From Saccopteryx bilineata (taxonomy: Eukaryota; Chordata; Mammalia; Chiroptera; Emballonuridae): 64,000 nucleotides of DNA. The DNA lies in assembly GCF_036850765.1 (NCBI RefSeq), contig NC_089492.1:166902296-166966295 (forward strand), read 5' to 3'. The translations under genes and the position numbers were made by a program. The notes under the pieces are model-generated. The model was not told the origin of the DNA. It saw only the letters and a list, made by a program, of their open reading frames with translations, and did not search any database. How positions within the stretch are numbered: position 1 is the stretch's first letter; each line of letters starts with the position of its first letter. Below are positions 23,025 to 34,685 of the stretch, in pieces.

Positions 23025-23910
23025 ATGTGAAGACAGAGAAGTACAATTCAAATGAAACCACAAGAGAAACCTTGAGGAGTTGAACTGAGTGATATGGAAA
23101 TAACCAAATTTCCAGATGTGGAGTTCAAAATAATGATTGTAAGGATGCTTAGGGATCTTAGAACAATGGATGGTCATTATGAATACCTAAATAAAGAAAT
23201 AGCAAGTATAAAAAAGGATATTGAAATATTAAAAAAGAATCAGTCAGAGATGACAAATACAATATCAGAAATGAAGACCATACGGAAGGAATTAAAAACA
23301 GGATGGATGGAGCTGAGGATCAAATCAGTGAGTTGGAGGACAAGTTGAATGAAGGCATGAAAGCAGAGAAGAAAAAAGAAAAGAGAATCAAAAAGTCTGA
23401 GGAAACTCTTAGAGAGCTCTGTGACAACATAAAGAGAAATAACATCCTCATCATAGAGGTTTCTGAAGAAGAAGAGAAAGAACAAGGGATAGAGACTTTG
23501 TTCAATCATATCATAGCTGAAAATTTCCCTAAATTAATGCAAGAGAAACTCTCACAAGTTCAAGAAGCACAGAGAATTCCATTAAAGAGAAACCAAGACA
23601 CATCGTATTTAAAATACCAAAGCTAAGTGATAAAGAGAAAATATTAAAAGCTGCTAGAGAAAAAAAGGTTATCACCTACAAAGGAGCCCCCACAAGGATG
23701 ACATCAGACTTCTCAACAGAAACACTTGAGCCAGAAAAAATGACAAGAAATATTCAAAGTACAGAATGCAGAACAAGAGCCTACACCAAGACTACTTTAT
23801 CCAGCAAGGCTATCATTTAAAATTGAAGGAGAAATAAAAAGCTTCCCGGACAAAAAAAAAACAACTCAAGGAATTTATTACAACCAAACTAATGCTGCAG
23901 GAAATGTTAA
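23025..23910 (+). pseudogene. L1-A ORF1 remnant
   Basis: The start codon 23025-23027 is followed at once by TGA (23028-23030), where L1-B has AGA. Frameshifts break the coiled coil near 23160 and 23285. A 16-nt deletion relative to L1-C (near 23592) and further losses near 23730 disrupt the C-terminal half. Recognisable pieces are KSEETLRELCDN, NNILIIEVSEEEEKEQG and PARLSFKIEGEIK. The 16-nt deletion is shared with L1-B. Confidence 0.88.
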
Positions 23911-23981
23911 GGGGCCTGTTGTAAACAGATCAAAGTGGGAAAAGAATATAGCAAAAGAGGAATACAGCTTTGAAGAATACA

Positions 23982-26900
23982 ATGGCAATAAACAACTACA
24001 TATCAATAATAACCTTAAATGTAAATGGATTAAATGATCCAATCAAAAGACATAGGGTAGCTGCATTGTTAAGGAAACAGGACCCGTACATATGCTATCT
24101 ACAAGAAATTCACCTTAAAACAAAAGATGCACATAGACTGAAGGTAAAAGGATGGAAAATAAACATTTCATGCAAATGGAAATGAAAAAAAGCTGGGGTA
24201 GCAATACTTATATCAAACAAAATAGAATTTAAAACAAAGGATATAGTAAGAGATAAAGAAGGACACTACATAACAATAAAGGGAGCAATCCAACAGGAAG
24301 ATATAACTATTATAAATATCTATACACTTAATATAAGAGCACCTAAATATATAAAGCAGACTTTGATGGATTTAAAGGGCGAGATCAACAGCAATACTAT
24401 AATAGTAGGGGATTTCAATACCCCACTAACATCACTAGATACATCCTCAAGAAAGAAAATTAACAAAGAAACAGCAGACTGAAAGGACACACTAGATCAA
24501 CTTGATTTAATATTTATCTTCAGAACCTGTCACCCTAAAGCAGCAGAATATACATTCTTTTTAAGTGCTCATGGTACATTCTCTAGGATAGACCACATGT
24601 TAGAGCACAAAAGTGGTCTCAACAAATTTAAGAAGATTGAAATCATATCAAGCACTTTCTCTGATCACAATGGCATGAAACTAGAAATGAAACACAAGAG
24701 AAAAGCTCAAAAACTCTCAAACACATGGAAACTAAATAGCAGGTTGTTAAATAACAAATGGATTAAGAATGAGATCAAAGAAGAAATTTAAAAATTCCTA
24801 GAAACAAATGACAATGAGTACACAACAACTCAAAATTTATGGGACACAGGAAAAGCAATCCTGAGAGGGAAGTTCATAGCACTACAGGCACACTTCAAGA
24901 AACTAGAAAAAAGCTCAAATAAACAACTTAACCCTGCATGTAAAAGAACTAGAAAAAGACCAGCAAGTAAAGCCCAACTGTAGTAGAAGGAAGGACATAA
25001 TAAAAATCAGAACAGAAATAAATGACATAGAGGCTAAAGAAACAATACAGAGGATCAATGAAACTAGGAGCTGGTTCTTTGAAAAGTTAAACAAAATTGA
25101 TGAACCTTTAACTAGACTCACTAAGAAAAAAAGAGAGAGGACTCAAATAAAATTAGCAATGAGAGTGGAGAAATAACAACTGACACAACAGAAATACAAA
25201 ATATTTTAAGAAAATACTATGAAGAACTGTACGTCAAAAAGCTAGACATCCTAGATGAAATAGACAAATTCCTTGAAACATACAATCTTCCAAAAATCAA
25301 TCTGGAAGAATCAGAAAACCTAAACAGACCAACTACACCAAATGAGATAGAAACAGTTATCAAAAACTCCCAACAAAAAAAAGTCTTGGGCCTGATGGCC
25401 TCACAAGTGAATTCTACCAAATATTCAAAGAAGAACTAACTCTTATATTTTTCAAGCTATTTCGAAAAATTCAAGAGGAAGGAAGACTTCCAAGCTCCTT
25501 TTATGAGGCGAGTATAATTCTGATTCCAAAACCAGGCAAAGACAACACAAAGAAAGAAAATTATAGGCCAATATCCCTGATGAATATAGATGCTAAAATC
25601 CTCAACAAAATATTAGCAAACTGGATCCAAAAATATATAGAAAAAAATCATACACCATGATCAAGTGGGATTTTTTCTGGGGAGGCAAGGCTGGTCCAAT
25701 ATTCGCAAATCAATCAATGTGATTCACCACATAAACAAAAGGAAGGACAAAAACCACATGATAATTTCAACAGATGCAGAAAAAGCATTTGATAAAATCC
25801 AGCACCCGTTCATGATCAAAACTCTCAGCAAAGTGGGAATACAGGGAACATACCTCAACATGATAAAGGCCATCTATGACAAACCCACAGCCAACATCAT
25901 ACTCAATGGGCAAAAATTAAAAGCAATCCCCTTAAGATCAGGAACAAGGCAGGGGTGCCCTCTTTCACCACTCTTATTCAACATAGTCCTGGAAGTCCTA
26001 GCCACAGCAATCAGACAAGAAGAAGAAATAAAAGGAATTCAAGTTGGAAAAGAAGAAGTAAAACTATCATTATTTGCAGATGATATGACATTGTATATAG
26101 AAAACCCTAAAGTCTCAGTCAAAAAACTACTGGACCTGATAAATGAATTCAGCAAAGTGGCAGGATATAAAATTAATACTCAGAAATCAGAGGCATTTTT
26201 ATATGCCAACAATGAACAATCAGAAAGAGAAATTATGGCAACAATACCCTTCACTATTACAACCAAAAAAAAAAATAATAATAAAGTACCTAGGAGTAAA
26301 TTTAACCAATGAGGTTAAAGACTTGTACTTTGAAAATTATAAAACATTGATAAAAGAAATCAAGGAAAATACAAACAAGTGGAAGTGCATACCATGCTCA
26401 TGGTTAGGAAGAATAAACATCATTAAAATATCTATATTACCCAAAGCAATCTATAAATTCAATGCAATACCAATTAAAATACCAATGACATACTTTAAAA
26501 TATAGATCACATATTCCAAAAATTTATATGGAACCAAAAAAGAACACGAATAGCCTCAGCAATCTTAAGAAGAATAAAGTGGGAGGTATCACACTTCCTG
26601 ATATCAAGTTATACTACAAGGCCATTATACTCAAAACAGCCTGGTACTGGCATAAGAACAGGCATATAGATCAATGGAACAACAGAACAGAGAACCCAGA
26701 AATAAACCCACAGCTCTATGGATAATTGATATTTGACAAAGGAGATAAGAGCATACAATAAAGTTAAGACAGCCTCTTTAATAAATGGTGTTGGGAAAAT
26801 TGGACACCTACCTGCAAAATAATGAAACTAGACCACCAACTTACACCATTCACAAAAATAAACTCAAAATGGATAAAAGACTTAAATGTAAGCCATGAAA

Positions 26901-27540
26901 CCATAAGCATTTAGAAGAAAATATAGGCAGTAAGCTCTTCGACATCTCTCGCAGCAATATATTTGCTGATTTATCTCCACGGAGAAGTGAAATAAAAGAC
27001 AGGATAAACAAATGGGACTATATCAAACTAAAAAGCTTTTGCATAGCTAAAGACAATAAGAACAGAATAAAAAGACAAACTACACAATGGGAGAACATAT
27101 TTGACAATACATCTGATAAGGAGTTAATAGCCAAAATTTATAAAGAACTTGTATATCTCAACACCAGGAAGACAAACAATCCAATCAAAAATGGGAAAAA
27201 GAAATGAATAGACACTTCTCCAAAGAGGACATACAGATGGCCAATAGGCATATAAACAATGCTCAATATCGCTAATCATTAGAGAAATGCAACTTAAAAC
27301 CTCAATAGGATATCACCTCACATCAGTTAGAATGGCGCTCATCAACAAAACAACACAGAATAAGTGCTGGTGAGGATGTGGAGAAAAGGGAACCCTCCTG
27401 CACTGCTGGTGGGAATGCAGACTGGTGCAGCCACTGTGGAAAACAGTATAGAGATTCCTCAAAAAATTAAAAATCGAACTGCCTTTTGACCCAGCTATCC
27501 CACTTTTAGGAATGTACCCCAAGAATACCATAGAACTGCT
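23982..27540 (+). pseudogene. L1-A ORF2 remnant
   Basis: ATG 23982 opens AINNYISIITLNVNG. The endonuclease motifs LKDPI-like LNDPIKRHR, GDFNTPLTS and FSDHNG are present, as is the reverse transcriptase with FADDMTLY (26073-26096). In-frame stops include TGA 24480-24482 and TAA 24789-24791, plus several frameshifts (near 24900, 25380, 25650, 26270 and 26500). The C-terminus is cut by an internal deletion. The longest open piece, about 200 residues, is the reverse transcriptase palm (25665-26312). It is non-functional as read. Confidence 0.92.
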
Positions 27541-27554
27541 CCTAAAGGAGAAAT

Positions 27555-27835
27555 CCATACATAGATGGGACATAAAAATGAGACTCAGAGACACGAACAA
27601 GAATGCGATGGTAATGGGGGGTGGGGGGGGAATGGGTGAGGAAGAAGAGAGAGGTGGTGGGGAGAGTGGAGGGGCACAAAGAAAACCAGATAGAAGGTGG
27701 TAGAAGACAATTTGACTTTGGGTGAGGGGTATACAGCATAATCAAATGTCAAAATAATCTGGAGATGTTTTCTCTCAACATATGTACCCTGATTTATCAA
27801 TGTCACTGCATTAAATTTAATAATAATATAATAAT
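27555..27835 (+). other. L1-A 3'UTR, near-copy of 27985-28240
   Basis: ACATAAAAATGAGACTCAGA, a G-run tract (27616-27673), GGGTGAGGGGTATACAGC, ATAATCTGGAGATGTTTTC and ATATGTACCCTGATTTAT recur in the same order in the host L1 3'UTR about 430 bp further on. The two are separate L1 tails placed side by side by the nested insertion, not a local duplication. Confidence 0.85.
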
Positions 27836-28309
27836 AAAAACGTTTTGGTACATATATACTATGGAATACTACTCAGCCATAAGAAATGATGACATCGGAT
27901 CATTTACAATAACATGGATTGAACTTGGTAACATTATACAGAGTGAAATAAGTAAATCAGAAAAAACTAAGAACTATATGAATCCATACATAGACATAAA
28001 AATGAGACTCAGAGACATGGACAAGAATGTGTTGGTAACGGGGGTGGGGAGGGGGAGAGAAAGGAGAAAGAGGGGGTGGGGGGAGGGGGGCACAAAGAAA
28101 ACCAGATAGAATGTGACGGAAGACACTTTGACTTTGGGTGAGGGGTATGCAACATAATCAAGTGTCAAAATAATCTGGAGATGTTTTCTCTGAACATATG
28201 TACCCTGATTTATTAGTGTCACTGCATTAAAATTAATGAAAACAAGATTAAAAAAATAAAAGTTCTATTTTTCAAATCTGAAAAAGAAAAGAGTAAGGAA
28301 TATAAATTT

Positions 28310-28465
28310 GTGATTCCCACACTGCGCATCTGCCCGGGCACCAACCTTAGAGAGAACCCTGATTACAAGCGCCATTTTAACAACCAGTTCACCGAACTCA
28401 ACAAAAAAGTAGGTATCAGGTCTGCCAAACCGGGGTGAACCAGCTGAATCCCACCACTGGTCCTT
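28310..28465 (-). mobile_element. Possible hAT-like dispersed repeat fragment
   Basis: On the minus strand it starts CCAGTGGTGGGATTCAGC and continues with GTTGTTAAAATGGCGCTTG and GTGCCCGGGCAGATGCGC. The CAGTGGTGGGATTC start resembles hAT-type ends I associate with dispersed mammalian repeats. No second end or target duplication was identified. Confidence 0.4.
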
Positions 28466-28714
28466 TCCAATATAAACTTACCCTGCAGCCCTCACAGGCA
28501 AGGAGCTATAAAGAGCAGCAAGCTATACAGCTGGGGCGGGGGACACAGGCAGACAATGCTCCTGTCCCAAACAAGGACTGGAGCCATGTCACATGACCTT
28601 CAGGGTCTGGAAGCAAGGTTCAGATTCCTGCTACTCAAATCACAAAGACCAAACCCTGGGCCATGTCCACAGATGGGGTCTTGGCCAGCTCATTGTGAGT
28701 TCTGTTTTAGTCTT

Positions 28715-28945
28715 GCCCAGGGTTTTTCAACTGCAGGACTGGTGACATCTTGATTAGGTAGTTCCTTATGGGAGCTGTCTGGAACATTCTAGAAAGTTTA
28801 GTGCCTCGCCAGCTTCTATCCACTAGGTGCCAGTAACACTCCAATGCCCTCCCCATGAATTGTGACAATCAACAATATTTTCAGGCATTGCCAAGTGTGT
28901 CCTGGGCTGTCAAATCGCCCTGGGTTGGGAATCACTGATCTAGCC
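28715..28945 (+). mobile_element. MER20-like DNA transposon remnant
   Basis: The order CAGGGTTTTTCAACTGCAGG, ACTGGTGACATCTTGATTAG, GGAGCTGTCTGGAACATTC, CCACTAGGTGCCAGTAACAC and GGGTTGGGAATCACTG matches the ancient non-autonomous hAT element I know as MER20. The ends are imperfect inverted repeats. Confidence 0.72.
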
Positions 28946-29117
28946 TCTGGTCTTAAAGCCTCAGAAGGACTGAACACTCACAGCCATATTTCCTCAGATT
29001 AGAGCTTGGTGTGAAATCCAGGGACTGCTGCTAAAAACTGGCATTTGTGTTGATTTATCTTAGCTATGAAACCAAAAGCCATTATTTATGTAAAAAATTT
29101 GTCCCAAGCACTTAACA

Positions 29118-29360
29118 GAGGCATGCAGTGCAGTGGTTAATTACACCTACCCCAGAGTGAGAAGCCCACCTGCTCGAATCCTAGCTCCCCTGCCTATTAT
29201 TGTTATTGTGACATTGGGTGAGGGAATTTCATGTCTTTTTGTCTCAGTTTCCTTATCTGTAAACTGTGGCTAAGCACAGGGACCAACTCCCAGGATATAT
29301 AGTATATTCACATGGCATGTAAAGTGCTCAGCACAGTGCTTGGCAAATGGTGAGCCCTAG
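29118..29360 (+). mobile_element. MIR SINE, nearly full length
   Basis: GCAGTGCAGTGGTTAATTAC, then CTCGAATCCTAGCTCCCC, TTGTGACATTGGGTGAGG, CTCAGTTTCCTTATCTGTAA and GCTCAGCACAGTGCTTGGCA follow MIR from head to tail. Confidence 0.85.
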
Positions 29361-31195
29361 AAGTGATCTGTTGTAGCACTGGGCAGGGGATGTGTGTGAC
29401 CATGGTCCAAGTGTTCATGACACAATGACACTACACCTTCTTTTTCAATTCTGTTTTTAATAGGTACCTAAAACACTCACTTAAGTATCTTTCCACTGAA
29501 AATAAAACTACTTGAGAGCCTCCAATTAAATATTCATACACGTGGCCCTTCATGGAGTTGAAGTGTCCTGACTTAGGTGCCCAGATGATCGCTTGGCTGC
29601 CACAGTGGTTCTGGCTTTTGCCGAGCTCTCAGTGATCTTTATTCTGGGTCATCATGTTCTCTCGTTTGTGCCCATAGCACACTATTGTACAAAGACAGGA
29701 AATCCAAAGAACAGTGGTGCCAAAGCGCCAAGTTAATTTTGCAAATGCAGATAACTTCCTAAGTTTAATTTATCAACCCAAATTCTACTTTACATATCCA
29801 GATATATCTTAAGTTAGAATACCAAAACATACTGTTATAGTGAATTTGACATTTCATTCATAAGACTAAAGAAACTACTCACAGCCATGTTGTTTTCTTT
29901 GTCCCAAAGAGTTTACAGACAGCCTGCTGCCCACCCAGGTGGACACTATGACTGCTTCCCCACATTCCTCTGACTTTGGACAATGATCTGGGAGTTTTTT
30001 GGGTATCCCATCCTTTCCTGGGGGCCTGGGGCTTTGGAGGAAGCTGATCCCACTAGAGTCTCATTGATTCAGTGTAAGTACATCCCCTGGACTCAAGTTT
30101 TCAGAGATGGGCACCTAAGGACCTAAATTTAGCTCAAGGACCAGAGAAGATGGTTGCTGGTGTTTTCTGGGTAGAAACAAGCACGTTTTTCTCCCCAGAA
30201 GTAGAAGAGCAAGCATGGAGTTTAGGAGTTGTTCGCAGTCATCTATCAACAACCAGACGCTGTCAATATCGTGATGAGGAAATGTTTAAGACAAGAGAAG
30301 GCAGAGCAGAGAGATGAAAACAGAAACAATCCGATTGTTGAGTGGATGAATTGTCCCCTGTAGAGCCCTCCCACCCACAGGAATACAAGCTAAGCCAGAT
30401 GGTGTTGGTTTACATTTCTTGTATACTATCATACACTATACCCTTACCTTTCAAATTATTGAGAAATAAACTTCAAAATTATATAAACTTATTCTTTGTG
30501 ATAAGTGCAATCTACAAAAATGACCAATATCATAGCATAAAAGCAGATTTTGTTGATTTTTGCTTGCATAATCTATTTCAAGTTTCTAAGACTTCTGCTT
30601 GCAGGCAAAATTGAGTAATGGACCAATTTACTCTGCCATCTGAAACAACCAAAAAATCCAAAGAAACATTTGAAATAGCAGTTTTCAGGACACTGCACAC
30701 CAGGCAATGAAAAGAGTCTGATCCCTGAGAGACAGGAAACCAAAGATTTGATTTCCACAGTTGCCCCAGCAAGCTGCCTGCAAAGAGCCCCTAGGTGTGG
30801 CACAAGGAAGGGTAACCATGGAGCAGTCTCTGTGCTGAGGAGTAGCTGAGGGTCCAGGGAGACCAAAGAGACTGAAGGCCATAGTGTCAGAGGAGAGAAC
30901 TACTCAGAGAGACAGCCTTGAAGGTCCCAGAGGACTCCCCTCAAATACTGAGCAGAATACCGGTGAGTACATGCATTCAGGAAAGCTACACGAGACAGGG
31001 CAGACCAACACTCCAAAGAGATTAGAGGGAACGGGACCCAGGTTTACATGCGTGTGTTAACTAAGTTTTACAGAGGTGCAGAGATAATGCAGTAAAAGGC
31101 AGTCTGTTCAAGAAATGGTGCAAAGCCAATTGGGTAGCCATATGTAAAGCAGAGCAAAGTAAGACTTGATCCATGCTTCATACCATATTAAAAGA
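29361..31195. other. Intergenic, no gene seen
   Basis: No supported gene. The part 30600-30965 (CATGGAGCAGTCTCTGTGCT, CCCTCAAATACTGAGCAG) may be an old L1-type or other repeat, but I cannot assign it. Open frames at 30342-30882 lack any family resemblance. Confidence 0.45.
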
Positions 31196-31199
31196 TTAA

Positions 31200-31741
31200 C
31201 TCAAATGAGCCACAGGCCTAAATTTAATGTTCATGGTAGCTTTATTTGTGAAAACAACCCAATTGTCCACCAATGAAGATGGATCAACGTACTGTGGATG
31301 ATAGAATGTAATTCTATGTAGCTGTCAAAATGAATGCACTAAGTATTAATATATGCAACAACATGATTGAATCTCAAAAAATAATCATGTTGAGTGAAAT
31401 AAGCCAGACCAAAAAAAGAGGGGGGGGGTGAGGGGGGGTTAGATAATATATGATTCCATTCACATGGAATTCTAGAAAAATGAAAACTAACCTATAGTGA
31501 GAGAACAGAGATCTGTGGTAGCCTGGGGAGGGGTGTGAGCAGGGGACGGGAATGTTGGAGGGGGGTGGGATGGGATTACACAGAACATGGAAGACTGTGG
31601 GCAGTGGAGTAAGTAGTCACTATCTTGATTGTTTCATGGTGTATACACATGTCAAAATGATCAAAGTTTAGACTTAAGTATGTATAATTGATTAGGTCCA
31701 TTATACCTCAATTTAAAAAATAAATTTTAAAAAGAAAATTT
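31200..31741 (+). mobile_element. Old L1 3' end (L1M type)
   Basis: Phrases in order: GGTAGCTTTATTTGTGAAAA, CAATTGTCCACCAATGAAG, GCAACAACATGATTGAATC, GAGTGAAATAAGCCAGACC, a GGGGGGGTGAGGGGGGG insert, ATATGATTCCATTCACATGG and TTATACCTCAATTTAAAAAA. This is the standard 3' end of an ancient mammalian L1. Confidence 0.8.
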
Positions 31742-31757
31742 CTATCTTTACTTTCTT

Positions 31758-31805
<48 letters not shown>

Positions 31806-32164
31806 TATTTTTCCGAAGTTGGAAATGGGGAGGCAGTCAGACAGACTCCCGCATGCGCCCGACCGGGATACACCCAACATGCCCACCAGGGGGCGATGCT
31901 CTGCCCATCTTGGGGCGTCGCTCTGCCACAATCAGAGCCATTCTAGCGCCTGAGGCAGAGACCACAGAGCCATCCTCAGGGCCCGGGCAAACTTGGCTCC
32001 AATAGAGCCTTGGCTGTGGGAGGGGAAGAGAGAGACAGAGAGGAAGGAGAGGGGGAGGGGTGGAAAAGCAGATGGGCGCTTCTCCTGTGTGCCCTGCCAG
32101 GAATCGAACCTGGGACTCCTGCATGCCAGGCCGACGCTCTACCCCTGAGCTAACTGGCCAGGGC
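31758..32164 (-). mobile_element. Long tRNA-derived SINE with 45-nt A tail
   Basis: On the minus strand it has the head GGCCCTGGCCAGTTAGCTCA, a B box, one internal GAGCATCGCC unit and an uninterrupted A tail (T run about 31760-31804). Duplications CTATCTTTACTTTCTT (31742-31757) and CTATTTTTACTTTCTT (32165-32180) differ at one base. It is inserted at the end of an old L1. Confidence 0.92.
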
Positions 32165-32180
32165 CTATTTTTACTTTCTT

Positions 32181-32800
32181 AAATACAGGATGGGACAAAA
32201 GCAGTTGTGAGTATGCAAAACAAAGTTTGTTCCTATATTTATATTTATTAATTAACGTAGTTTCTGTGCAAATCCTGTAAACCTACTTTTGCCCACTCTC
32301 CATAGTTGCTTCCCAAACCAGTGAGCCACTGGATCATTTGTTAAGAATCAGTCTTTCTCGTGGTGAATTATTTTCACTATACTCAACAGAATGAATCATT
32401 TACTAATTGAAAAACCGCAATTAACTTGATTCTGTATGGAATGATTATTATTAGAAATGATCTTAAAACAAACTTTAGAAAAGAGTTGGCAATAATGTAG
32501 CAATCCAGAAATGTTTGGAAATCATTTCTTTTTAAATACATTATGCAAGAATAACAACTTTTTTTTAATTCCTAAGGAAAGGTATTGAGAGATTGTCTAT
32601 TGCTATAAAAAGTAAGTCAAAACAAATTAAGGAATGCGGATTAAGTTTATTTCTCTCATTCTAGAGGCCTAGATGAAGCGACTGGCCCTCTGAGACACAT
32701 GGCCCAGCTTCTTCTTGGGGTGGAATTCAAAGGAACCATCAATGTAACAGTCTGAGCACCTGTATTTGCTAACCTGTTCTGTCATCTATGGGGTTAGGAG
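32181..32800. other. Intergenic, no gene seen
   Basis: AT-rich, unassigned. Confidence 0.5.
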
Positions 32801-32812
32801 AAGATGCGGGTT

Positions 32813-33017
32813 TTGTTGTTTGTTTGTTTTTAAAGATTCTACTTATGATTTTAGAGAGAGGATAGAGAGAAAGACATGGAGGGAGGAGAAGAGGAAAGTA
32901 TCAACTTGGAGTAGTAGCTTCTTGTATGTGACTTGACCAGGTAAGCCTGGGGCTTCAAACTGGTGACCTCAGCATTCCAGGTCATTGCTCTATCCACTGT
33001 GCCACCACAGGTCAGGC
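32813..33017 (-). mobile_element. tRNA-derived SINE, short older copy
   Basis: On the minus strand it begins GCCTGACCTGTGGTGGCACA and has a degraded B box and a GAGAGAGGATAGAGAGAAAG-type tail region. Duplications AAGATGCGGGTT (32801-32812) and AAGATGCAGGTT (33018-33029) differ at one base. Confidence 0.82.
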
Positions 33018-33104
33018 AAGATGCAGGTTATCAATACAGAGAAAACAGCTGAGGCCACAGGCTAGGCAGCTTTTCTTCATTTTAGGAGTCAGTTTTTACT
33101 GGTT

Positions 33105-33500
33105 TCCTTCTGTATTAGTTCACTATTGCTGCTGTAACAAACCACCTTAGACTCAGTGGTTAAAGCAATACAAATGCTGTTATGGAGGTTAAAAGTCTCA
33201 AATGGTTTGGCAGGGCTGCATTGCTTCTGGAAGTTCTAAGGGTAAACTCCATTTTCATAGGCTGCCAGCATTCTTTGGCCAATGGCCCTGCATCATTCAA
33301 ACTTGGCTTCTGTGGTCACACTGCCTTCTCTCTCTCTGACCTGCCTACCTCTCTGTGATTCCATTGGCCCACCAGGATAATCGAGGCTTATCTCCCCATC
33401 TGAAGGTCCTTAATCTAATCATATCTGCAAAGTCCCTTTTGCTGCGTAAAGTAACACAGTTACAGGTCTGGGGAGTGGACCTACTACACTCTTTGTTTGG
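33105..33500. mobile_element. Ancient dispersed repeat, family not assigned
   Basis: CTGTATTAGTTCACTATTGC with TGCTGTAACAAACCACCTTA, GACTCAGTGGTTAAAGCAAT and later CTTAATCTAATCATATCTGC matches a common ancient mammalian repeat pattern ('attagtttcctattgctgctgtaacaaattaccac'). I cannot name the family with confidence. Confidence 0.5.
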
Positions 33501-33854
33501 ATACTGAATATTCTCTAGATTCAGGTTTTTTCTGTTCTTTTACTGCTTTCCCTAAGAAGTCCATATTTTTTTCTTGAGTTCCAAGACATATTAACAGCAA
33601 ACTTTCCATTTATTTGTTCTTCTGTACATTTTCTTTTTAACTAAATTCCGCATTTTCTTTTCTTTTTTCCCCAACTGTTCCTCTTGTGCTTTCCTGTAGA
33701 AATACCTGGTTCTTTTTGTTTTCTTACCCTGGAAATTCTGGGTAACTGAAGATTTTCCATTTTTGTTATTCCCCAAAGGACACAGAGAAGGCCTCCTGTC
33801 CTTACATAGAGTAGTCTAGTTATGACAAGCCAGAACGACCCTGTCCAAACCCAG

Positions 33855-34035
33855 TCTCTGTTACTTACCACTGTGTCACAGGCAGATGACTTAATTTTGC
33901 CGACCCTCAGTTAAATCATCTGTGACGTAAAAGAAGTAACACCTACTCAACAGAATTGAGATGAGATGGTGTGTAAATGTGATGAGCCCAGTGACTGGCT
34001 CATAGTAAGCACTGCAAACACAGTGCCCTCTTCCC
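33855..34035 (+). mobile_element. MIR SINE fragment
   Basis: CACTGTGTCACAGGCAGATG, then CTTAATTTTGCCGACCCTCA, AAATCATCTGTGACGTAAAA and GACTGGCTCATAGTAAGCAC follow the MIR core and 3' half. Confidence 0.75.
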
Positions 34036-34149
34036 TTTTCTCCACACCCAGAAGGCATGGAGGTGATTCGGTGAAGCGATTCCTAGCTTGCCCTAGTGAA
34101 TTTATCAGCCCCCTGTGATAGGCATCTAGCTTGTAGCTCCAAGTGGTAG

Positions 34150-34665
34150 AAAACAGATACAAGTGGCTTCAAATCTCAGCTTCCCTGTTATTAGCCATGT
34201 GAATCTAGGCAAGTTGGTGAACCTCTCTGTGCCTTGGTTTACCCATCTGTTAAATCAAGGGGTAATAAATTACCAGCCTCAAAGGGTTGGTGAGAATATT
34301 TTTTTAAGTAAGAGGAGGGGAGATAGAGAGACAGACTCCTATAGGTATTCTGAATGGAATCCACCTGGCAACCACATGTAGGGCTGATGCTTGAATCAAT
34401 GGAGCTATTTTTAGCACCTGAGGCTGATGTGCTCAGACCAACTGAGCTATCCTTAGCACCTGAGACTGATACTCAAACCAATCAGGAAGGGAAAAGAAAG
34501 AGAAGGAGGGTAAGAGAAGCAGATGGTTGCTTCTCATGTGTGCCCTAACCAGGGATTGAACTCAGGATGTTTGCATGCTGGGCCAACCCTCTATCCACTG
34601 AGCCATATAGCAGGTTGAAAATAAATTTTAAAGTGCTTAAAATAAGGTCTGGCACAAAGTGCTCT
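34150..34665 (+). mobile_element. MIR SINE, split by a younger SINE
   Basis: CAAATCTCAGCTTCCCTG, AGGCAAGTTGGTGAACCTCT, GTGCCTTGGTTTACCCATC (34150-34297) and AAGTGCTTAAAATAAGGTCTG (34630-34650) are the two parts of one MIR. The SINE at 34298-34612 lies between them. Confidence 0.75.
34298..34612 (-). mobile_element. tRNA-derived SINE, older Ves-like subfamily
   Basis: On the minus strand it has GGCTCAGTGGATAGAGGG, a B box (GAGTTCAATCCC), TGAGAAGCAACCATCTGC and a body with two tandem CAGGTGCTAAGGATAGCTC-type units. It has the same subfamily body as the copy at 1490-1771. Flanking duplications are too worn to state. Confidence 0.8.
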
Positions 34666-34685
34666 AATTTTATATTATAAATATT

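Larger units (their letters stand above)
22105..27835 (+). mobile_element. L1-A: sense L1, full 5' end, internally decayed
   Basis: It starts AGAGAGTGAAGATGGCAGC (a YY1-like GATGGC at the 5' end), has a 5'UTR of about 0.9 kb, an ORF1 remnant, an ORF2 remnant, a G-rich 3'UTR and a TAA-rich tail. Target duplications AAAAAGCTTTGATAC (22090-22104) and AAAAACGTTTTGGTAC (27836-27851) come from the host L1. About 300 bp of ORF2 C-terminus is missing near 27550, where AAAGGAGAAATC is joined to CATACATAGATGGGAC. It is closely similar to L1-B along its length. Confidence 0.92.
22036..28285 (+). mobile_element. Older 5'-truncated L1 3' end, split by L1-A
   Basis: The left part, 22036-22104 (AGCAAAGATCTGGAAACAG to GATTAAAAAGCTTTG), and the right part, 27836-28285 (TTTTGGTACATATATACTAT, then TGGAATACTACTCAGCC, then the G-rich 3'UTR and A-rich tail), are contiguous in a normal L1 ORF2 C-terminus and 3'UTR. 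L1-A sits between them. A shared AAAAGAGTA near 22032 and 28285 may be the host's own target duplication; this is tentative. Confidence 0.82.

Noticed and set aside
27555..28240. Local tandem duplication of about 280 bp
   Set aside because: The two copies are the 3'UTRs of two L1 elements placed adjacent by nesting; target duplications explain the arrangement.
33105..33500. Endogenous retroviral LTR
   Set aside because: The text resembles a common ancient repeat, but no LTR borders, primer site or retroviral coding sequence was found. No endogenous retrovirus is supported anywhere in the window.
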